A DNA stretch of 64,000 bases from Saccharibacillus sp. O23 (GCF_002205895.1 NZ_NJDE01000002.1:496001-560000); one strand, 5' to 3'; shown: positions 1-8,675, counted from the stretch's first letter. Numbers and translations are program-made. The notes: generated by a model not told the origin, from the sequence alone.

Positions 1-765
1 TTTCTGCGTGCCGACGATCGCCGTATGCACGCCCGGCGTCGACAACGTGAACCGCAGCGCCGTACCGATTGAATCGTCTTCGGACAAGAAGCCGTAAGCC
101 AGATCGCGCAGCCGATTCCAATACGCGTAAGCGTATTCTTCCGGCTGCATCGTATCGAACAGCCATGCGGCATTGGCGATCGGCCGCTTGACCGTCACGC
201 CCATTTCGCGTTTGATCGCTTCCGGCAGCGTCAGGTCGATCGCTTCCTGATCGGCGACATTGAGCGAAGTCTCGAGACTGTCGAACGCATCCGTGCGAAT
301 CGCGTAGAGCGCGTCCGTCGTATCGCCGCTGTAGCCGATAAAACGGGTCTTGCCTTCCTGTTTGGCACGCTGAAGGACCTCGATGACTTCGCCTCGGCGA
401 AGCACCTCTTCCGAGCAGCTGTGCAGATGGATCATATCGACGTGATCGACTTTCAACCGTTGAAGACTGCGTTCGATCGTCGCCGTCAACGTACGCGGGT
501 CCCAATCGGGTCCGTCGATCCCGGCGGCATGCCCGCATTTGGTGAACAGATAGAAATCGTCGCGCCGATGCGCGATCGACTTGCCGATCAGCTCTTCGCT
601 GTCTCCGTAACATTCGGCCGTATCGATCACGTTCAAGCCTTCGTCGATCGCGCTGCCGAGCAGCTTGTCGACTTCCGCCTGCGAGACGCCGCTCCCGATC
701 TCCGAACCTCCGAATCCGAGCACGCTGACTTCCATACCGGTCTTGCCATAGGTTCTTTTCTCCAC
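1..765 (-). CDS. Aldo/keto reductase, 3' end outside the window
   Basis: NAD(P)H-dependent carbonyl reductase of the aldo/keto reductase superfamily. The visible 255 residues follow the (beta/alpha)8 pattern and carry the catalytic tetrad in order: Asp about 48 (VIDTA), Tyr 53 (ECYG), Lys 76 (FTKCG) and His about 113 (MIHLH). The start is a GTG at 765 preceded at 6 nt by AGGAGGAT; the internal ATG nearby is out of frame. The reading frame is still open at base 1 in the region that normally reads IVGTxxxxxL, so only a C-terminal portion is missing. Substrate cannot be told from sequence; the family is broad. It is transcribed off the left edge, away from the next gene. Confidence 0.9.
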   Translation of the reverse strand, partial: MEKRTYGKTGMEVSVLGFGGSEIGSGVSQAEVDKLLGSAIDEGLNVIDTAECYGDSEELIGKSIAHRRDDFYLFTKCGHAAGIDGPDWDPRTLTATIERSLQRLKVDHVDMIHLHSCSEEVLRRGEVIEVLQRAKQEGKTRFIGYSGDTTDALYAIRTDAFDSLETSLNVADQEAIDLTLPEAIKREMGVTVKRPIANAAWLFDTMQPEEYAYAYWNRLRDLAYGFLSEDDSIGTALRFTLSTPGVHTAIVGTQK

Positions 766-890
766 TATAGATCCTCCTGTCGCAGCATTAAGTTCATGCA
801 TCCACTGACCCATTACCCGTTACGCGCGTCGAATCCATCAGAACAGGCGCTTTTTTTGTAAACGGATTCTTTTGTTTCGGCTCCGCTCCG

Positions 891-1385
891 TCAATTTTCG
901 AAATATTGGCTCGGGTGGCCGTTGAACGGATGATGACGCTCCTTGTACGCGCCTACCGTATAAATGCCGATCGTCTGCCTCCAGAAACGCTGCGCCGGTT
1001 CGTTGTTTTTGAGCTGCGTCACTTTCCAACGTCCGCGGAAGCGTTCGAACAGCATGACCGCCGCTTTTCCGCCTACGCCGCGACGCCGAAACTTCTGAAG
1101 CACGAAAAATTCGACCATGTAATACGAAGGTTTGCGTCCGCCGTCGTCGGTCCGTTCGACCAGCGCCATACCGGCCGGCTCGCCGTCCGCGCGGATCAGA
1201 AACGGAAACTTTTGCTCGGGTTTGCTCCAAAATTCGTCCAAATCGGGGTAATCGGGAAAACGTCCGTTTTCGTCGGCGGCAATATCCAGGTAACGCGTAA
1301 AATCGTACAAGTAAAACTGAAGCAGATTCTCGATCACCGCCCGGCGCTGCACCGGTACAAGCTCTAATTCCACATTCGGCTCCAT
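891..1385 (-). CDS. GNAT family N-acetyltransferase
   Basis: Predicted acetyl-CoA dependent N-acetyltransferase of 164 residues. The core shows the acetyl-CoA binding loop as RRRGVGGKA (Q/R-x-x-G-x-G/A type), preceded by the beta-strand VEFFVLQKF, and a conserved-looking N-terminal FLYDFTRY segment seen in one subgroup of GNAT enzymes. I place the start at the ATG 1385, which has AAGGAG 9 nt upstream; a TTG at 1412 would add nine residues but lacks a ribosome site. Substrate unknown. It is a single gene on the minus strand between the reductase and the divergently oriented xerS. Confidence 0.85.
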   Translation of the reverse strand: MEPNVELELVPVQRRAVIENLLQFYLYDFTRYLDIAADENGRFPDYPDLDEFWSKPEQKFPFLIRADGEPAGMALVERTDDGGRKPSYYMVEFFVLQKFRRRGVGGKAAVMLFERFRGRWKVTQLKNNEPAQRFWRQTIGIYTVGAYKERHHPFNGHPSQYFEN

Positions 1386-1595
1386 ATTCTTCGGCTCCTT
1401 TTTCCGGCGCAACCTCGCTCCATATCGTGATGCCTATTCTCTTTATATGGTAATCCACCCAAGCCGCCTCGGCAACTTCCCTTTTCCGATTCGAATTCGG
1501 CCGCTTGCCTGCCTTGCCCGGCATTATGGTAAACTGGAACAAGAAAGCGTCGTGCCTCGGCTGCGGCGCATCAAGCAACCCAAAGGAGGATCGGC

Positions 1596-2681
1596 ATGAG
1601 CATCCAAAAAACGATCGACCGCGCGCGTCTCGGCGAGAAACTTCCGGAGATGCCCGCTTACGTGCAGCAGTTCATCGATTACAAGCTGCCGGACCTTTCT
1701 CCGTCCACGCTGCTGGAGTATGTCCGGGATTACGAATCGTTCTTCAAGTGGCTGCTTGCCGAAGGTCTGTCCGACGGACCTGCGCTCAAAGACGTCACGC
1801 TGCAAGAACTGGAATCGCTGCGAATGGACAATATTACGGGCTATCGGCTCTATTTGACGACGCGCACGGAAGGGACCAACTCGCGCATCAGCGTTACCCG
1901 CAAGCTGTCCGCGCTCCGCTCTTTGTTCCATTATCTGAGCCAAATTGCCGAAGACGAACATTTCTACCCGCTGCTCAAGCGCAACGTCATGGCCAAAGTG
2001 GAGATCAAACGCACGAACAAACCCAAAGACACGGCCGCCAAGTTAAAAGGCAAAATTCTCGAAGAAGACGAGCTGACGGCGTTTATCGACTATATCCGCG
2101 AAGGATACGCTGCCGATATCGCAGGCAACAAACAGGCGCTCTACTCTCATGCCCGCAACAAGGAAAGAGACGCTTCGATCGCCAGTCTGATCCTGAATTC
2201 CGGCCTGCGCGTATCGGAAGTCGTGAATCTGAACCTCTCGGACCTCGACCTCGGCAACAAACTGCTGCATGTCATGCGCAAAGGCAATAACGACGAGACG
2301 TTCAAAACGCCCGTCTATTTCCGCGATCAGGCGCGTTTCGATCTGGAACGTTATCTGGCGCTGCGAGACAGCGGCTATGCCGCGCCCAAACGCGAGAAAG
2401 CTTTGTTCCTGACCGTTCCCAACGGGCAAAAAGAAGGCAAACGGATGACCAAGCGCGCGATTCAGGAAATGATCATCAAATACGCCAAACATTTCGGCAA
2501 ACCGTATCTGACCGTTCATAAGCTGCGCCATTCGTTCGCTACCGATTATTATTTGCAAAACGACATCTATAAGACCAAAGAACAGCTCGGTCACGCGTCG
2601 ACGGAAACGACCGAGATTTACGCCCATCTGACCGACAAGACCATGTCCGAAGCGATCGAACGACGAAACGGCGAAGAATGA
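1596..2681 (+). CDS. xerS: Tyrosine recombinase XerS
   Basis: Site-specific tyrosine recombinase of 361 residues, the single-protein XerS type that resolves chromosome dimers at dif in several Firmicutes. The N-terminal SAM-like core-binding domain covers roughly residues 20-140 and the catalytic domain 155-355. All catalytic residues are present: Arg205 (GLRVSEV), Lys229, His308 and Arg311 (HKLRHSF), His333 (LGHAST) and nucleophile Tyr342 (IYAHL). The ATG at 1596 has AAAGGAGGA 7 nt upstream. There are no phage or integron genes beside it and no attachment-like repeats, so a housekeeping Xer role is more likely than an integrase. A strong terminator follows. Confidence 0.92.
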   Translation: MSIQKTIDRARLGEKLPEMPAYVQQFIDYKLPDLSPSTLLEYVRDYESFFKWLLAEGLSDGPALKDVTLQELESLRMDNITGYRLYLTTRTEGTNSRISVTRKLSALRSLFHYLSQIAEDEHFYPLLKRNVMAKVEIKRTNKPKDTAAKLKGKILEEDELTAFIDYIREGYAADIAGNKQALYSHARNKERDASIASLILNSGLRVSEVVNLNLSDLDLGNKLLHVMRKGNNDETFKTPVYFRDQARFDLERYLALRDSGYAAPKREKALFLTVPNGQKEGKRMTKRAIQEMIIKYAKHFGKPYLTVHKLRHSFATDYYLQNDIYKTKEQLGHASTETTEIYAHLTDKTMSEAIERRNGEE

Positions 2682-2724
2682 ACGTCCGGGTTCGCGTTTG
2701 CATGCCGTTCGCGCTTGAATGACG

Positions 2725-2766
2725 AAAAAAGGGAGAAACGGCCGTTTGCCGCTTCTCCCTTTTCTT
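2725..2766 (+). terminator. Intrinsic terminator of xerS
   Basis: AAAGGGAGAA and TTCTCCCTTT pair, with an inner CGGC/GCCG extension, followed by TTTTCTT. It lies 44 bp after the xerS stop and just before the end of the convergent DUF350 gene, so it may serve both strands. Confidence 0.8.
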
Positions 2767-2811
2767 GCACGATCGCCCGGTTCCGCTTCGCGCGGCCGGA
2801 TCTGCCGCCGA

Positions 2812-3222
2812 TCAGATCGACAAAGCCGCCGTAATGATCAACGCGCCCACGACATGCAGCGTACCCGCGAACAACCCGTGCGCCACGTTGCCGCGTTCCG
2901 TTCCTTCGTTGAGATTCAGACCGCCCCAACGGCGCAGCACGAATTCCACGGCGCTCTCCAGTACCAACAAGATCACGAACGATATAAAAGAAATGATCCA
3001 CGCGTTGACGATGCTCGAAGAGCCTTCGAGCACATAGGTCAAGATGAAGCCTTGCGCGAATATTTTCATGACCAGTCGGATCGTAACGGCCAGATTGCCT
3101 TTTTTCAATTCCTGAAAATCTTTGTATTTCGTAAACAGCGAATCGATAAACATGAGCAGGGTCAGCAGTACCGCTCCGGAAAGCGTCCATACCGCGAGTC
3201 TTGCCAAATCCGAAAATTCCAC
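2812..3222 (-). CDS. DUF350 family membrane protein
   Basis: Integral membrane protein of 136 residues with four hydrophobic segments, about residues 8-26, 45-65, 73-95 and 112-134, the topology of the DUF350 family (E. coli YjfL relatives). The family has no agreed biochemical function; members often sit near PspA or band-7/flotillin genes, and here pspA is the next gene upstream on the same strand, about 340 bp away. The start is a GTG at 3222 with AAGGAGG 7 nt before it. A pspA terminator separates the two genes, so they are probably separate transcripts that share an envelope-stress theme. Function beyond this is not assignable. Confidence 0.8.
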   Translation of the reverse strand: MEFSDLARLAVWTLSGAVLLTLLMFIDSLFTKYKDFQELKKGNLAVTIRLVMKIFAQGFILTYVLEGSSSIVNAWIISFISFVILLVLESAVEFVLRRWGGLNLNEGTERGNVAHGLFAGTLHVVGALIITAALSI

Positions 3223-3295
3223 TTTCCGTCCTCCTTATGCGCCGATTATGTAGGGGCCCGACCGCCTTTGCGCAGACGGCAGGCCGTAAAACCAT

Positions 3296-3338
3296 GAAAA
3301 AGCGAAGGGAGCCGCCGCGTACACGCGTTCCCCTTCGC
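3296..3338 (-). terminator. Intrinsic terminator downstream of pspA
   Basis: On the minus strand GCGAAGGG and CCCTTCGC form the outer stem, with an inner GCGT/ACGC pair, followed by TTTTTC. It lies beyond the 65-bp repeat array that follows the pspA stop codon. Confidence 0.7.
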
Positions 3339-3370
3339 CCGGCTTCGTTCGCCGATTCGGCGCTTAAGCC

Positions 3371-3613
3371 TTAATCTTTTTTCTCGTACTGCTGCATGAG
3401 TGCGGCCAATTCGCTCTCGAGCGATTTGGCGGGTGCTACTCTTTCTTCTCGTACTGCTGCATGAGTGCGGCCAATTCGCTCTTGAGCGATTCGGCGGGTG
3501 TTACTCTTTCTTCTCGTACTGCTGCATGAGTGCGGCCAATTCGCTCTCGAGCGATTCGGCGGGTGTTACTCTTTCTTCTCGTACTGCTGCATGAGTGCGG
3601 CCAATTCGCTCTC
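3371..3613 (-). repeat. 65-bp tandem repeat array made from the 3' end of pspA
   Basis: Four copies of a 65-bp unit start at 3381, 3446, 3511 and 3576 with exact 65-bp spacing; the last is partial and lies inside the pspA coding sequence. Each unit encodes the same C-terminal peptide (SELAALMQQYEKK) followed by a stop codon. Because 65 is not a multiple of three, successive copies are in different frames. The copies differ by single bases (for example CTCGAG/CTTGAG and TTTGGC/TTCGGC), and the most distal copy has a changed end giving KKD-stop instead of KKE-stop. Confidence 0.95.
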
Positions 3614-4237
3614 AACCGCGCTGTTTTTGCCCAGTTCCGCGAATTCGTCGTCGAGCGATTTGCCTTTGGAAGACATCTCGTTGCTCGCTTCGGCTTGAGC
3701 TTCCATGTTGAGCATCTTCTCTTCCATGCGTTTGAGACCGGAAGTCGCGCTGTCGGAGTTGAAGCCGGACATCGTTTTGTTGATTTCCGTTTGCGCTTTG
3801 GCCGCGCTGTAGCGGGCAACCAGCGTATCGCGCTTGTTCTTCATCTCGGTGAGCTGCTTACGCATTTCTTCCAGTTTGCCGCGCAGGTTATCGGCAGCCG
3901 CTTTGTTCTGATCGAAGCTGTTTTTGTATTCGGTCATCTTCTGCTCGGCGGCGTTCTTCTCTTCGAGCGCGCGGCGGGCGAGATCGACGTTCTGGGCTTT
4001 CGCGGCCATATGCGCCTGCTCCGTGCGGCGGTTCACCAGCTCTTGCTGCTCTTCGTAGAGCTGTTTGAATTTTTTCTCGATCGCGATCTGCGCGGCGACG
4101 GCTTTCTCGGCGTCCGCCAGATCTTCCTGCATGTCGCGAATGTATTGATCGGTCAGCTTAACCGGATCTTCGGCCTTCTCGATCAGTGCATAAACGTTGG
4201 AAAGGGTCAGGTCTCGCAGTCTTTTGAAAACAGACAT
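3566..4237 (-). CDS. pspA: Phage shock protein A (PspA/IM30 family)
   Basis: Peripheral membrane-stress protein of 223 residues, almost wholly helical and charged, the length and composition of PspA/IM30/LiaH proteins, which form ESCRT-III-like assemblies on damaged membranes. The N-terminus MSVFKRLRDLTLSNVYALIEKAEDP matches the family's amphipathic helix followed by a long coiled coil. The ATG at 4237 has AAGGAGG 8 nt upstream; an upstream in-frame extension lacks this. A sigma-W-type promoter (TGAAAC-N16-CGTA) lies about 60 bp upstream, as expected for a Bacillus-type pspA. The gene's 3' end, coding for SELAALMQQYEKKE, has been multiplied into a 65-bp tandem array directly downstream. Confidence 0.93.
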   Translation of the reverse strand: MSVFKRLRDLTLSNVYALIEKAEDPVKLTDQYIRDMQEDLADAEKAVAAQIAIEKKFKQLYEEQQELVNRRTEQAHMAAKAQNVDLARRALEEKNAAEQKMTEYKNSFDQNKAAADNLRGKLEEMRKQLTEMKNKRDTLVARYSAAKAQTEINKTMSGFNSDSATSGLKRMEEKMLNMEAQAEASNEMSSKGKSLDDEFAELGKNSAVESELAALMQQYEKKE

Positions 4238-4295
4238 TCCGTTTGCCTCCTTGAGTGGATTATAAAATCTTGATGTCAACCATTACCCTATCTTT

Positions 4296-4321
4296 TACGG
4301 AAGTCGACAAGAAGGGTTTCA
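4296..4321 (-). promoter_or_regulatory. Sigma-W-type (ECF) promoter of pspA
   Basis: On the minus strand TGAAAC (4321-4316), exactly 16 nt, then CGTA (4299-4296). This is the Bacillus sigma-W consensus, placed about 60 nt before the pspA start. No comparable sigma-A promoter with proper spacing is visible: a TTGACA nearby is only 9 nt from a TATAAT. Confidence 0.75.
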
Positions 4322-4344
4322 TTCGGTCGGATAATTTATGAAAA

Positions 4345-4743
4345 TTAATTCGCACTCGATGCGCGCAAAGCTTCTTCGAGCCGCTTCGACGCGATGGCGG
4401 AGACTTCGGCGATCTGTTCCGCCGTGATGCCGTCGTAATGGATGCCCATCACGACGGTCACGGTCCGGCGCAGAGACTCGGCGGCCCTGCGCGCGGCAGG
4501 TTCGCTCAACAGAGCCTCTTTATGGCCGGGCAGCGAGGTCGTTTCGACGACGATCGCGCCGTCTTCGAAGTAAGCCGTGGATACCGCGCCGATATGCGCT
4601 TCTCCGCCCCGCACGACGAACAACGTGTCCTTTCCGATCTCTTGGCGCTCTACCGTAAGGTCTTCGGGCGTAAACGGATAAGCCGGCCGTTCGAATCCGA
4701 CAGGTTCGACCCGATTGTCGAAGATCGATTCGCGAGAAGTCAT
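4345..4743 (-). CDS. Small conserved protein, possibly LpdD-like
   Basis: Protein of 132 residues starting at the ATG 4743 with AAGGAGGAC about 8 nt upstream. It carries the segment GGEAHIGAVSTAYFEDG followed by a helix-rich half with TVVMGIHYDGIT, a pattern I associate with the LpdD-like/prenylated-flavin-chaperone family; that assignment is from memory of family appearance and is not certain. No signal peptide or membrane segment. It lies 14 bp after pyrD on the same strand and is probably the last gene of a pyrK-pyrD-orf unit. A functional link to pyrimidine synthesis is not established; it could be an unrelated passenger. Confidence 0.6.
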   Translation of the reverse strand: MTSRESIFDNRVEPVGFERPAYPFTPEDLTVERQEIGKDTLFVVRGGEAHIGAVSTAYFEDGAIVVETTSLPGHKEALLSEPAARRAAESLRRTVTVVMGIHYDGITAEQIAEVSAIASKRLEEALRASSAN

Positions 4744-4757
4744 AAGCCGCGTCCTCC

Positions 4758-5702
4758 TTACAAAATGCCGCGAATTTCGTTCAAATCGGCAATGCCTTCT
4801 TCGATCATGAAGCGTTCGACGCCTTCGACCAAATCGGCTCCGGCCTGCCAATTGACGAAATTGTAAGTGCCGATCTGCACGGCTTCCGCTCCGGCCATGA
4901 TGAATTCGATGAGGTCTTCCGCGCTGGAGACGCCTCCCATGCCGACGACCGGAATCGTTACCCGTTTGCAGACTTGATGCACCATTCTCAACGCGACCGG
5001 CTTCACGGCGGGACCGGACAATCCGGCATAGAGATTGTCGAACACGCTGCGGCGCTTGCGCGCATCGATCTTCATGCCGGACAGCGTGTTGATCAGCGAG
5101 ACGGCTTCCGCGCCTTCTTCTTCGCACATCTGCGCCATATCGGCGATATCTTCCGCGTTCGGTGACAGCTTGACCATCAGCGGCAGCGTCGTGGCGGCAC
5201 GTACTTCCCGTACCACTTCGCGCGCCACGCACGTCTTGATGCCGTAGGCCATGCCGCCGGCTTTGACGTTCGGGCAGGAGATGTTCAGCTCGATCATGTC
5301 GACCGCGCGGCGTCCCCGAGCTTGGCGGCGGTTCGAGTCTTCGTCGATCAGACGCGCGCCTTCTACGTAATCCTGTACCGTCCCCCCGCCCAGATTGACG
5401 ATCCGCACCGTGTCCAGCGTTTCCCAGAACGCGCATTCTTCTTCCAGGAAAGCCGGAATTCCGGGATTCTCCAATCCGACGCTGTTGAGCATGCCCGAAG
5501 GCGTCTCGTAGACGCGAATGCCGGGATTGCCCGGACGGGGATGCAGCGTGACGCCTTTGCCCGAGATGCCTCCGAGTCTGGACAGATCGTACAGCTTGCC
5601 GTACTCTTTGCCGAAGCCGAACGTGCCCGAAGCCATCACTACCGGATTTTTGAACGTAACGCCGCCGATGCGGCAAGTTGTATTCAAATGGGTCTCGATC
5701 AT
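4758..5702 (-). CDS. pyrD: Dihydroorotate dehydrogenase B, catalytic subunit
   Basis: Fourth step of de novo pyrimidine synthesis: oxidation of dihydroorotate to orotate using FMN, with electrons passed to the PyrK subunit and NAD+. The 314-residue protein has the class 1B features: [15 protein letters not shown] near the N-terminus, the catalytic-loop cysteine in [13 protein letters not shown], the FMN-binding lysine in VKLSPN, and the phosphate site [25 protein letters not shown]. The ATG at 5702 overlaps the pyrK stop (ATGA), which fixes the start against a 27-residue upstream extension. Class 1B enzymes work as PyrD2PyrK2 heterotetramers, consistent with this neighbour. The rest of the pyr operon is not in the window. 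Confidence 0.95.
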   Translation of the reverse strand: MIETHLNTTCRIGGVTFKNPVVMASGTFGFGKEYGKLYDLSRLGGISGKGVTLHPRPGNPGIRVYETPSGMLNSVGLENPGIPAFLEEECAFWETLDTVRIVNLGGGTVQDYVEGARLIDEDSNRRQARGRRAVDMIELNISCPNVKAGGMAYGIKTCVAREVVREVRAATTLPLMVKLSPNAEDIADMAQMCEEEGAEAVSLINTLSGMKIDARKRRSVFDNLYAGLSGPAVKPVALRMVHQVCKRVTIPVVGMGGVSSAEDLIEFIMAGAEAVQIGTYNFVNWQAGADLVEGVERFMIEEGIADLNEIRGIL

Positions 5703-6391
5703 GCCAGCACCACCTCTTCCGCGCGAAAAACGGGACCGTCGCTGCACGCTTTTTTGCGTCCGTTCTCGCAGCCTACGCTGCATACGAGGCAGGCTCCGAT
5801 TCCGCAGGCCATCCGGTTCTCAAGCGACACGTAGACGGCCGCTTTTCCCGCAGACATCGCGCTTTTGATCTGCGCCGCGCGCAGCATCGGCTCCGGTCCG
5901 CAGACAAATACGGTATCGTAAGCGTCGAAATCGACCAGATCGAGCACTCTGCCGCCGCAATCGATCGTCACCGGATGCCCGATCGAACGGAATTCGTATT
6001 CTTCGTAAACTTCGACGCTGTATCCCAGATACAGATCGGCCTGTTCCAGATGTCTCGCGGCATAAAAAAGAGGCGCAACGCCGATGCCGCCTCCCACGAG
6101 CGCGGTGCGGCCTGCCGCCGCCGGGAATCCGTTGCCGAGCGGACCGAGCAGCGTCACGTCTTCGCCCGCCTGCATCCGCGACAGCAGCTCCGTTCCTTCG
6201 CCCGCCACTTTATATAGAAACTTCACGCCTTGTTCGTCCTGATCGTAAACGCTTAGAGGACGCGACAACAGCGGATAACTTTCCCAACCCCGCACCATAA
6301 AAAACTGACCCGCCTTCGCTTCGAAACGACCTGCCGCATGCATCACGTAAATCCCTTCGGCCACACGCCGATTAGAAATGATTGTCGCCAT
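5699..6391 (-). CDS. pyrK: Dihydroorotate dehydrogenase B, electron transfer subunit
   Basis: FAD and [2Fe-2S] subunit that moves electrons from PyrD's FMN to NAD+. The 230-residue protein has a ferredoxin-reductase-like N-terminal barrel with the FAD motif RPLSVYD, an NAD-binding half ([26 protein letters not shown]), and the C-terminal iron-sulfur ligands in CGIGACLVC followed by a fourth Cys about 15 residues on ([10 protein letters not shown]). The ATG at 6391 has GGGAGGATCGA upstream; longer in-frame starts lack a ribosome site. It overlaps pyrD by 4 bp, indicating translational coupling. A terminator for namA separates it from the gene upstream. Confidence 0.95.
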   Translation of the reverse strand: MATIISNRRVAEGIYVMHAAGRFEAKAGQFFMVRGWESYPLLSRPLSVYDQDEQGVKFLYKVAGEGTELLSRMQAGEDVTLLGPLGNGFPAAAGRTALVGGGIGVAPLFYAARHLEQADLYLGYSVEVYEEYEFRSIGHPVTIDCGGRVLDLVDFDAYDTVFVCGPEPMLRAAQIKSAMSAGKAAVYVSLENRMACGIGACLVCSVGCENGRKKACSDGPVFRAEEVVLA

Positions 6392-6500
6392 TCGATCCTC
6401 CCCATAGTCCTGACTTGCGCATATCTTGTCCATGATGCCTCGAGGCAAGATCATGCGCTATGACATGAGTCACGAAGAGCACGAATCATCCGGAATCGCG

Positions 6501-6543
6501 AAAGAAAAAGTCCGCCTGCCGCGCTGCTTGAGCGCGGAGGCGG
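6501..6543 (-). terminator. Intrinsic terminator of the old yellow enzyme gene
   Basis: Minus-strand hairpin CCGCCTCCGCGCT / AGCGCGGCAGGCGG with one bulged base and a 5-nt loop, followed by a T-rich run (CTTTTTCTTT). It separates namA from pyrK. Confidence 0.75.
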
Positions 6544-6635
6544 GCCGAATTTCGAAGCCGGGCATCCTACCGGCTCGAATGCGTTCGCGGGATCAAGACG
6601 CGATCCGCGCGAACGGCGAAGTCTTCATGAAGTCT

Positions 6636-7670
6636 TTATTTCGAAGCGCGATAGCCTCGGCGATACGGCTCGATCACCGGCAAGCTTCCGTTCAATTCGC
6701 GGGAAGCGTGCACGGCCCAATACGGATCGCGCAGCATGGCGCGGCCGATCGCGACCAGCTCGGCGCGGCCTTCGGCCACGACGCGCTGCGCGTCTTCGTA
6801 TTCGTCGAGCATGCCGACGGCGATTACCGGCACGCCCAACGCTTCGCGCACCTGCTCCGCGATGCCGACCTGATAGCCGGGACCGGCTCCCGGCCCGCCT
6901 CCGGAGCCTACCGGGCCTTCGCCGCCCGTCGAGACGTGGAAGATCTCCGCTCCGGCGTCGCGATAGCGGCGGAACACGTCCGCGATGCTGTCGACGTCGT
7001 AGCCTCCGTCCACGTATTCCGCCGCCGAGACGCGGATCAGCACCGGCATATCCGCCGGGACTTCGGCGCGTACGGCGCGGATGACTTCCTCGCCGAACAA
7101 GGCGAGATCCTGTCCGTACCGGTCTTCGCGTTTGTTGGTCAGCGGCGAATGGAACTGATGGATCAGATAACCGTGCGCGCCGTGGATCTCGACGGTATCG
7201 AAACCGGCCGCGATCGCCCGGCGCGCGGCTTCGCCGTACAAGCGAACCGTTTCTTCGACTTCTTCGGTCGTCAGCGCTCTCGGCGTCCGGTAATTCTCGT
7301 CGAACGCGATCGCCGACGGAGCGACCGGCGGCTGCGCGTCCTGCGCTTTGCGGCCGGCATGGCCGAGTTGAATCGCGGCTTTGGCTCCGTAGCGGTGAAT
7401 GCCGTCCACGATCTTTTTCCAAGCCGGAATCATGTCGTCGCTCCAGATCCCCGTGTCGCGGTTGGTGATCCGGCCGTCGGGATGGATGCCCGACATCTCG
7501 ACGATGATGAATCCGGTTCCGCCGACCGCGCGGCTGACGTAATGCACGTCATGCCATTCGTTCGGCACGCCGTCTTCCGCGTCCACCGAATATTGGCACA
7601 TCGGCGGCATCACGATCCGGTTCGGCAGCTTCAACCCTTTATATTCGAAGGGAGTAAACAAATCGGTCAT
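6636..7670 (-). CDS. namA: NADPH dehydrogenase of the old yellow enzyme family (YqjM/NamA type)
   Basis: FMN-dependent ene-reductase of 344 residues. It has the thermophilic-like OYE signature seen in B. subtilis YqjM: Cys in MPPMCQYSV near residue 26, the substrate-binding pair His-x-x-His in EIHGAHGYLIHQF, the SPLTNKREDRYGG-like loop, and the FMN phosphate site GRAMLRDPYW. The C-terminal Arg of the RRGY segment corresponds to the arginine finger that reaches into the partner active site in this subclass. The ATG at 7670 is chosen because AAGGAG is 10 nt upstream, whereas the earlier ATG lies immediately beside it. Single-gene transcript ended by its own terminator. Physiological substrate unknown. 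Confidence 0.93.
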   Translation of the reverse strand: MTDLFTPFEYKGLKLPNRIVMPPMCQYSVDAEDGVPNEWHDVHYVSRAVGGTGFIIVEMSGIHPDGRITNRDTGIWSDDMIPAWKKIVDGIHRYGAKAAIQLGHAGRKAQDAQPPVAPSAIAFDENYRTPRALTTEEVEETVRLYGEAARRAIAAGFDTVEIHGAHGYLIHQFHSPLTNKREDRYGQDLALFGEEVIRAVRAEVPADMPVLIRVSAAEYVDGGYDVDSIADVFRRYRDAGAEIFHVSTGGEGPVGSGGGPGAGPGYQVGIAEQVREALGVPVIAVGMLDEYEDAQRVVAEGRAELVAIGRAMLRDPYWAVHASRELNGSLPVIEPYRRGYRASK

Positions 7671-7814
7671 TTTTCTCATTCTCCTTCCGTTTCCCAACAA
7701 TCTATCCTTTCGTAACCGCAAGCGTTTTTTATTATACACGGTTTTGCGCGTTCGCAAAATCGCAAAAGACCCGCGCAGCCGGCTCGGAGCCGATTGCGCG
7801 GGTCTTGAGATCGT

Positions 7815-8642
7815 TTAGTCCTGATCGCTGCGCGGTTCGCGTTCGTCGAACGGATAACCGAAAAACGTGAATCTGCGGCGCCCGCCCCACTCGCGTCCGT
7901 GTCCGTCGTGAGGCCCTTTCATGCCGTCTTGACGGAAACGGCCGCCGGGACCGAATCCGCGGCGCCCGCCCGGTCCGCCGGGGCCGAACGGAGGACGCGG
8001 GCCGCCCATGCGTTCCCAGAATTCCCGAGGATCGCGTCCGCGGAAGTCGTCGCCTTCCGTCTGTTTGCGAAGTTCGGCGATCAGACGGTTCAGGTATTCG
8101 CCGAACTGCGCCCGTTCTTCTTCCGTGAAGCCGTCGAACAGCTTGTCGCCTTCCTGCTGCCGTTCTTCGGCCTGCTGCGCGGCCTCGGCTCCGGCCGGAG
8201 TCAGCTTGACGTTCATGACGCGGCGATCGTTCTCCGACGGTTCGCGTTCGATAAAGCCGCTGCGTTCCAGCTTCACGAGCAGTTCGCCCAACGACTGATT
8301 CCGCATATTCAGCAGGAACGTCAATTCTTTCTGCGTGATCTCCGGTTTGAGTTTCAGCAGAGCCAGCACGCGTCCTTGTCCGCGATGCGGATCGCCCCAA
8401 TGCTCCTGATTCCTGCGGATATGATGTTGGTATCTATGCATCAGCGCCATGACCTGAAACAGCTGTCTCGTCAGACCTTCGCCCGGCAGTTCGTCTTCTT
8501 GTTCTTCGCGATCGTAAGGTCGCTCTCCGCCCGAGAATTGTCGCTCTTGATCAGATCCTTGATCGGATGGTTGATTTTCTTCCCGGCCTGCTTGATCGAC
8601 TCTCTCTTGTTCGCTGCCTTCGTACTCCGAATGTTCGTTCAT
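7815..8642 (-). CDS. MarR family regulator with long disordered tails
   Basis: Winged-helix repressor of 275 residues, about twice the usual MarR length. The MarR fold occupies roughly residues 58-190: GQGRVLALLKLKPEITQKELTFLLNMRNQSLGELLVKLERSGFIEREPSENDRRVMNVKLT contains the recognition helix and the basic wing (DRRVM). It is preceded by a highly acidic Glu/Gln/Asp-rich segment of about 56 residues and followed by a Gly/Arg/Pro/Phe-rich tail, both predicted disordered. The ATG at 8642 has AAGGAGG 8 nt upstream. A perfect inverted repeat overlapping its promoter suggests autorepression. The effector and other targets are not evident; neighbours on either side have their own terminators. Confidence 0.88.
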   Translation of the reverse strand: MNEHSEYEGSEQERVDQAGREENQPSDQGSDQERQFSGGERPYDREEQEDELPGEGLTRQLFQVMALMHRYQHHIRRNQEHWGDPHRGQGRVLALLKLKPEITQKELTFLLNMRNQSLGELLVKLERSGFIEREPSENDRRVMNVKLTPAGAEAAQQAEERQQEGDKLFDGFTEEERAQFGEYLNRLIAELRKQTEGDDFRGRDPREFWERMGGPRPPFGPGGPGGRRGFGPGGRFRQDGMKGPHDGHGREWGGRRRFTFFGYPFDEREPRSDQD

Positions 8643-8675
8643 CGTCAAAGCCTCCTTTTATTCAGGCGCCTTACT

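Noticed and set aside
1596-2681. A phage or island integrase.
   Set aside because: The protein fits XerS in length and motifs, and there are no attachment-like repeats, tRNA or mobile genes nearby.
3371-3613. Phase variation of pspA by repeat copy number.
   Set aside because: The first copy already contains the stop codon, so adding or losing downstream units would not change the protein. A frameshift or stop loss would be needed.
3436-3819. A second frame through the 3' half of pspA ending in the same SELAALMQQYEKKE peptide.
   Set aside because: It arises because the 65-bp repeat shifts frame; upstream of the array the frame is the Arg/Lys-rich shadow of pspA.
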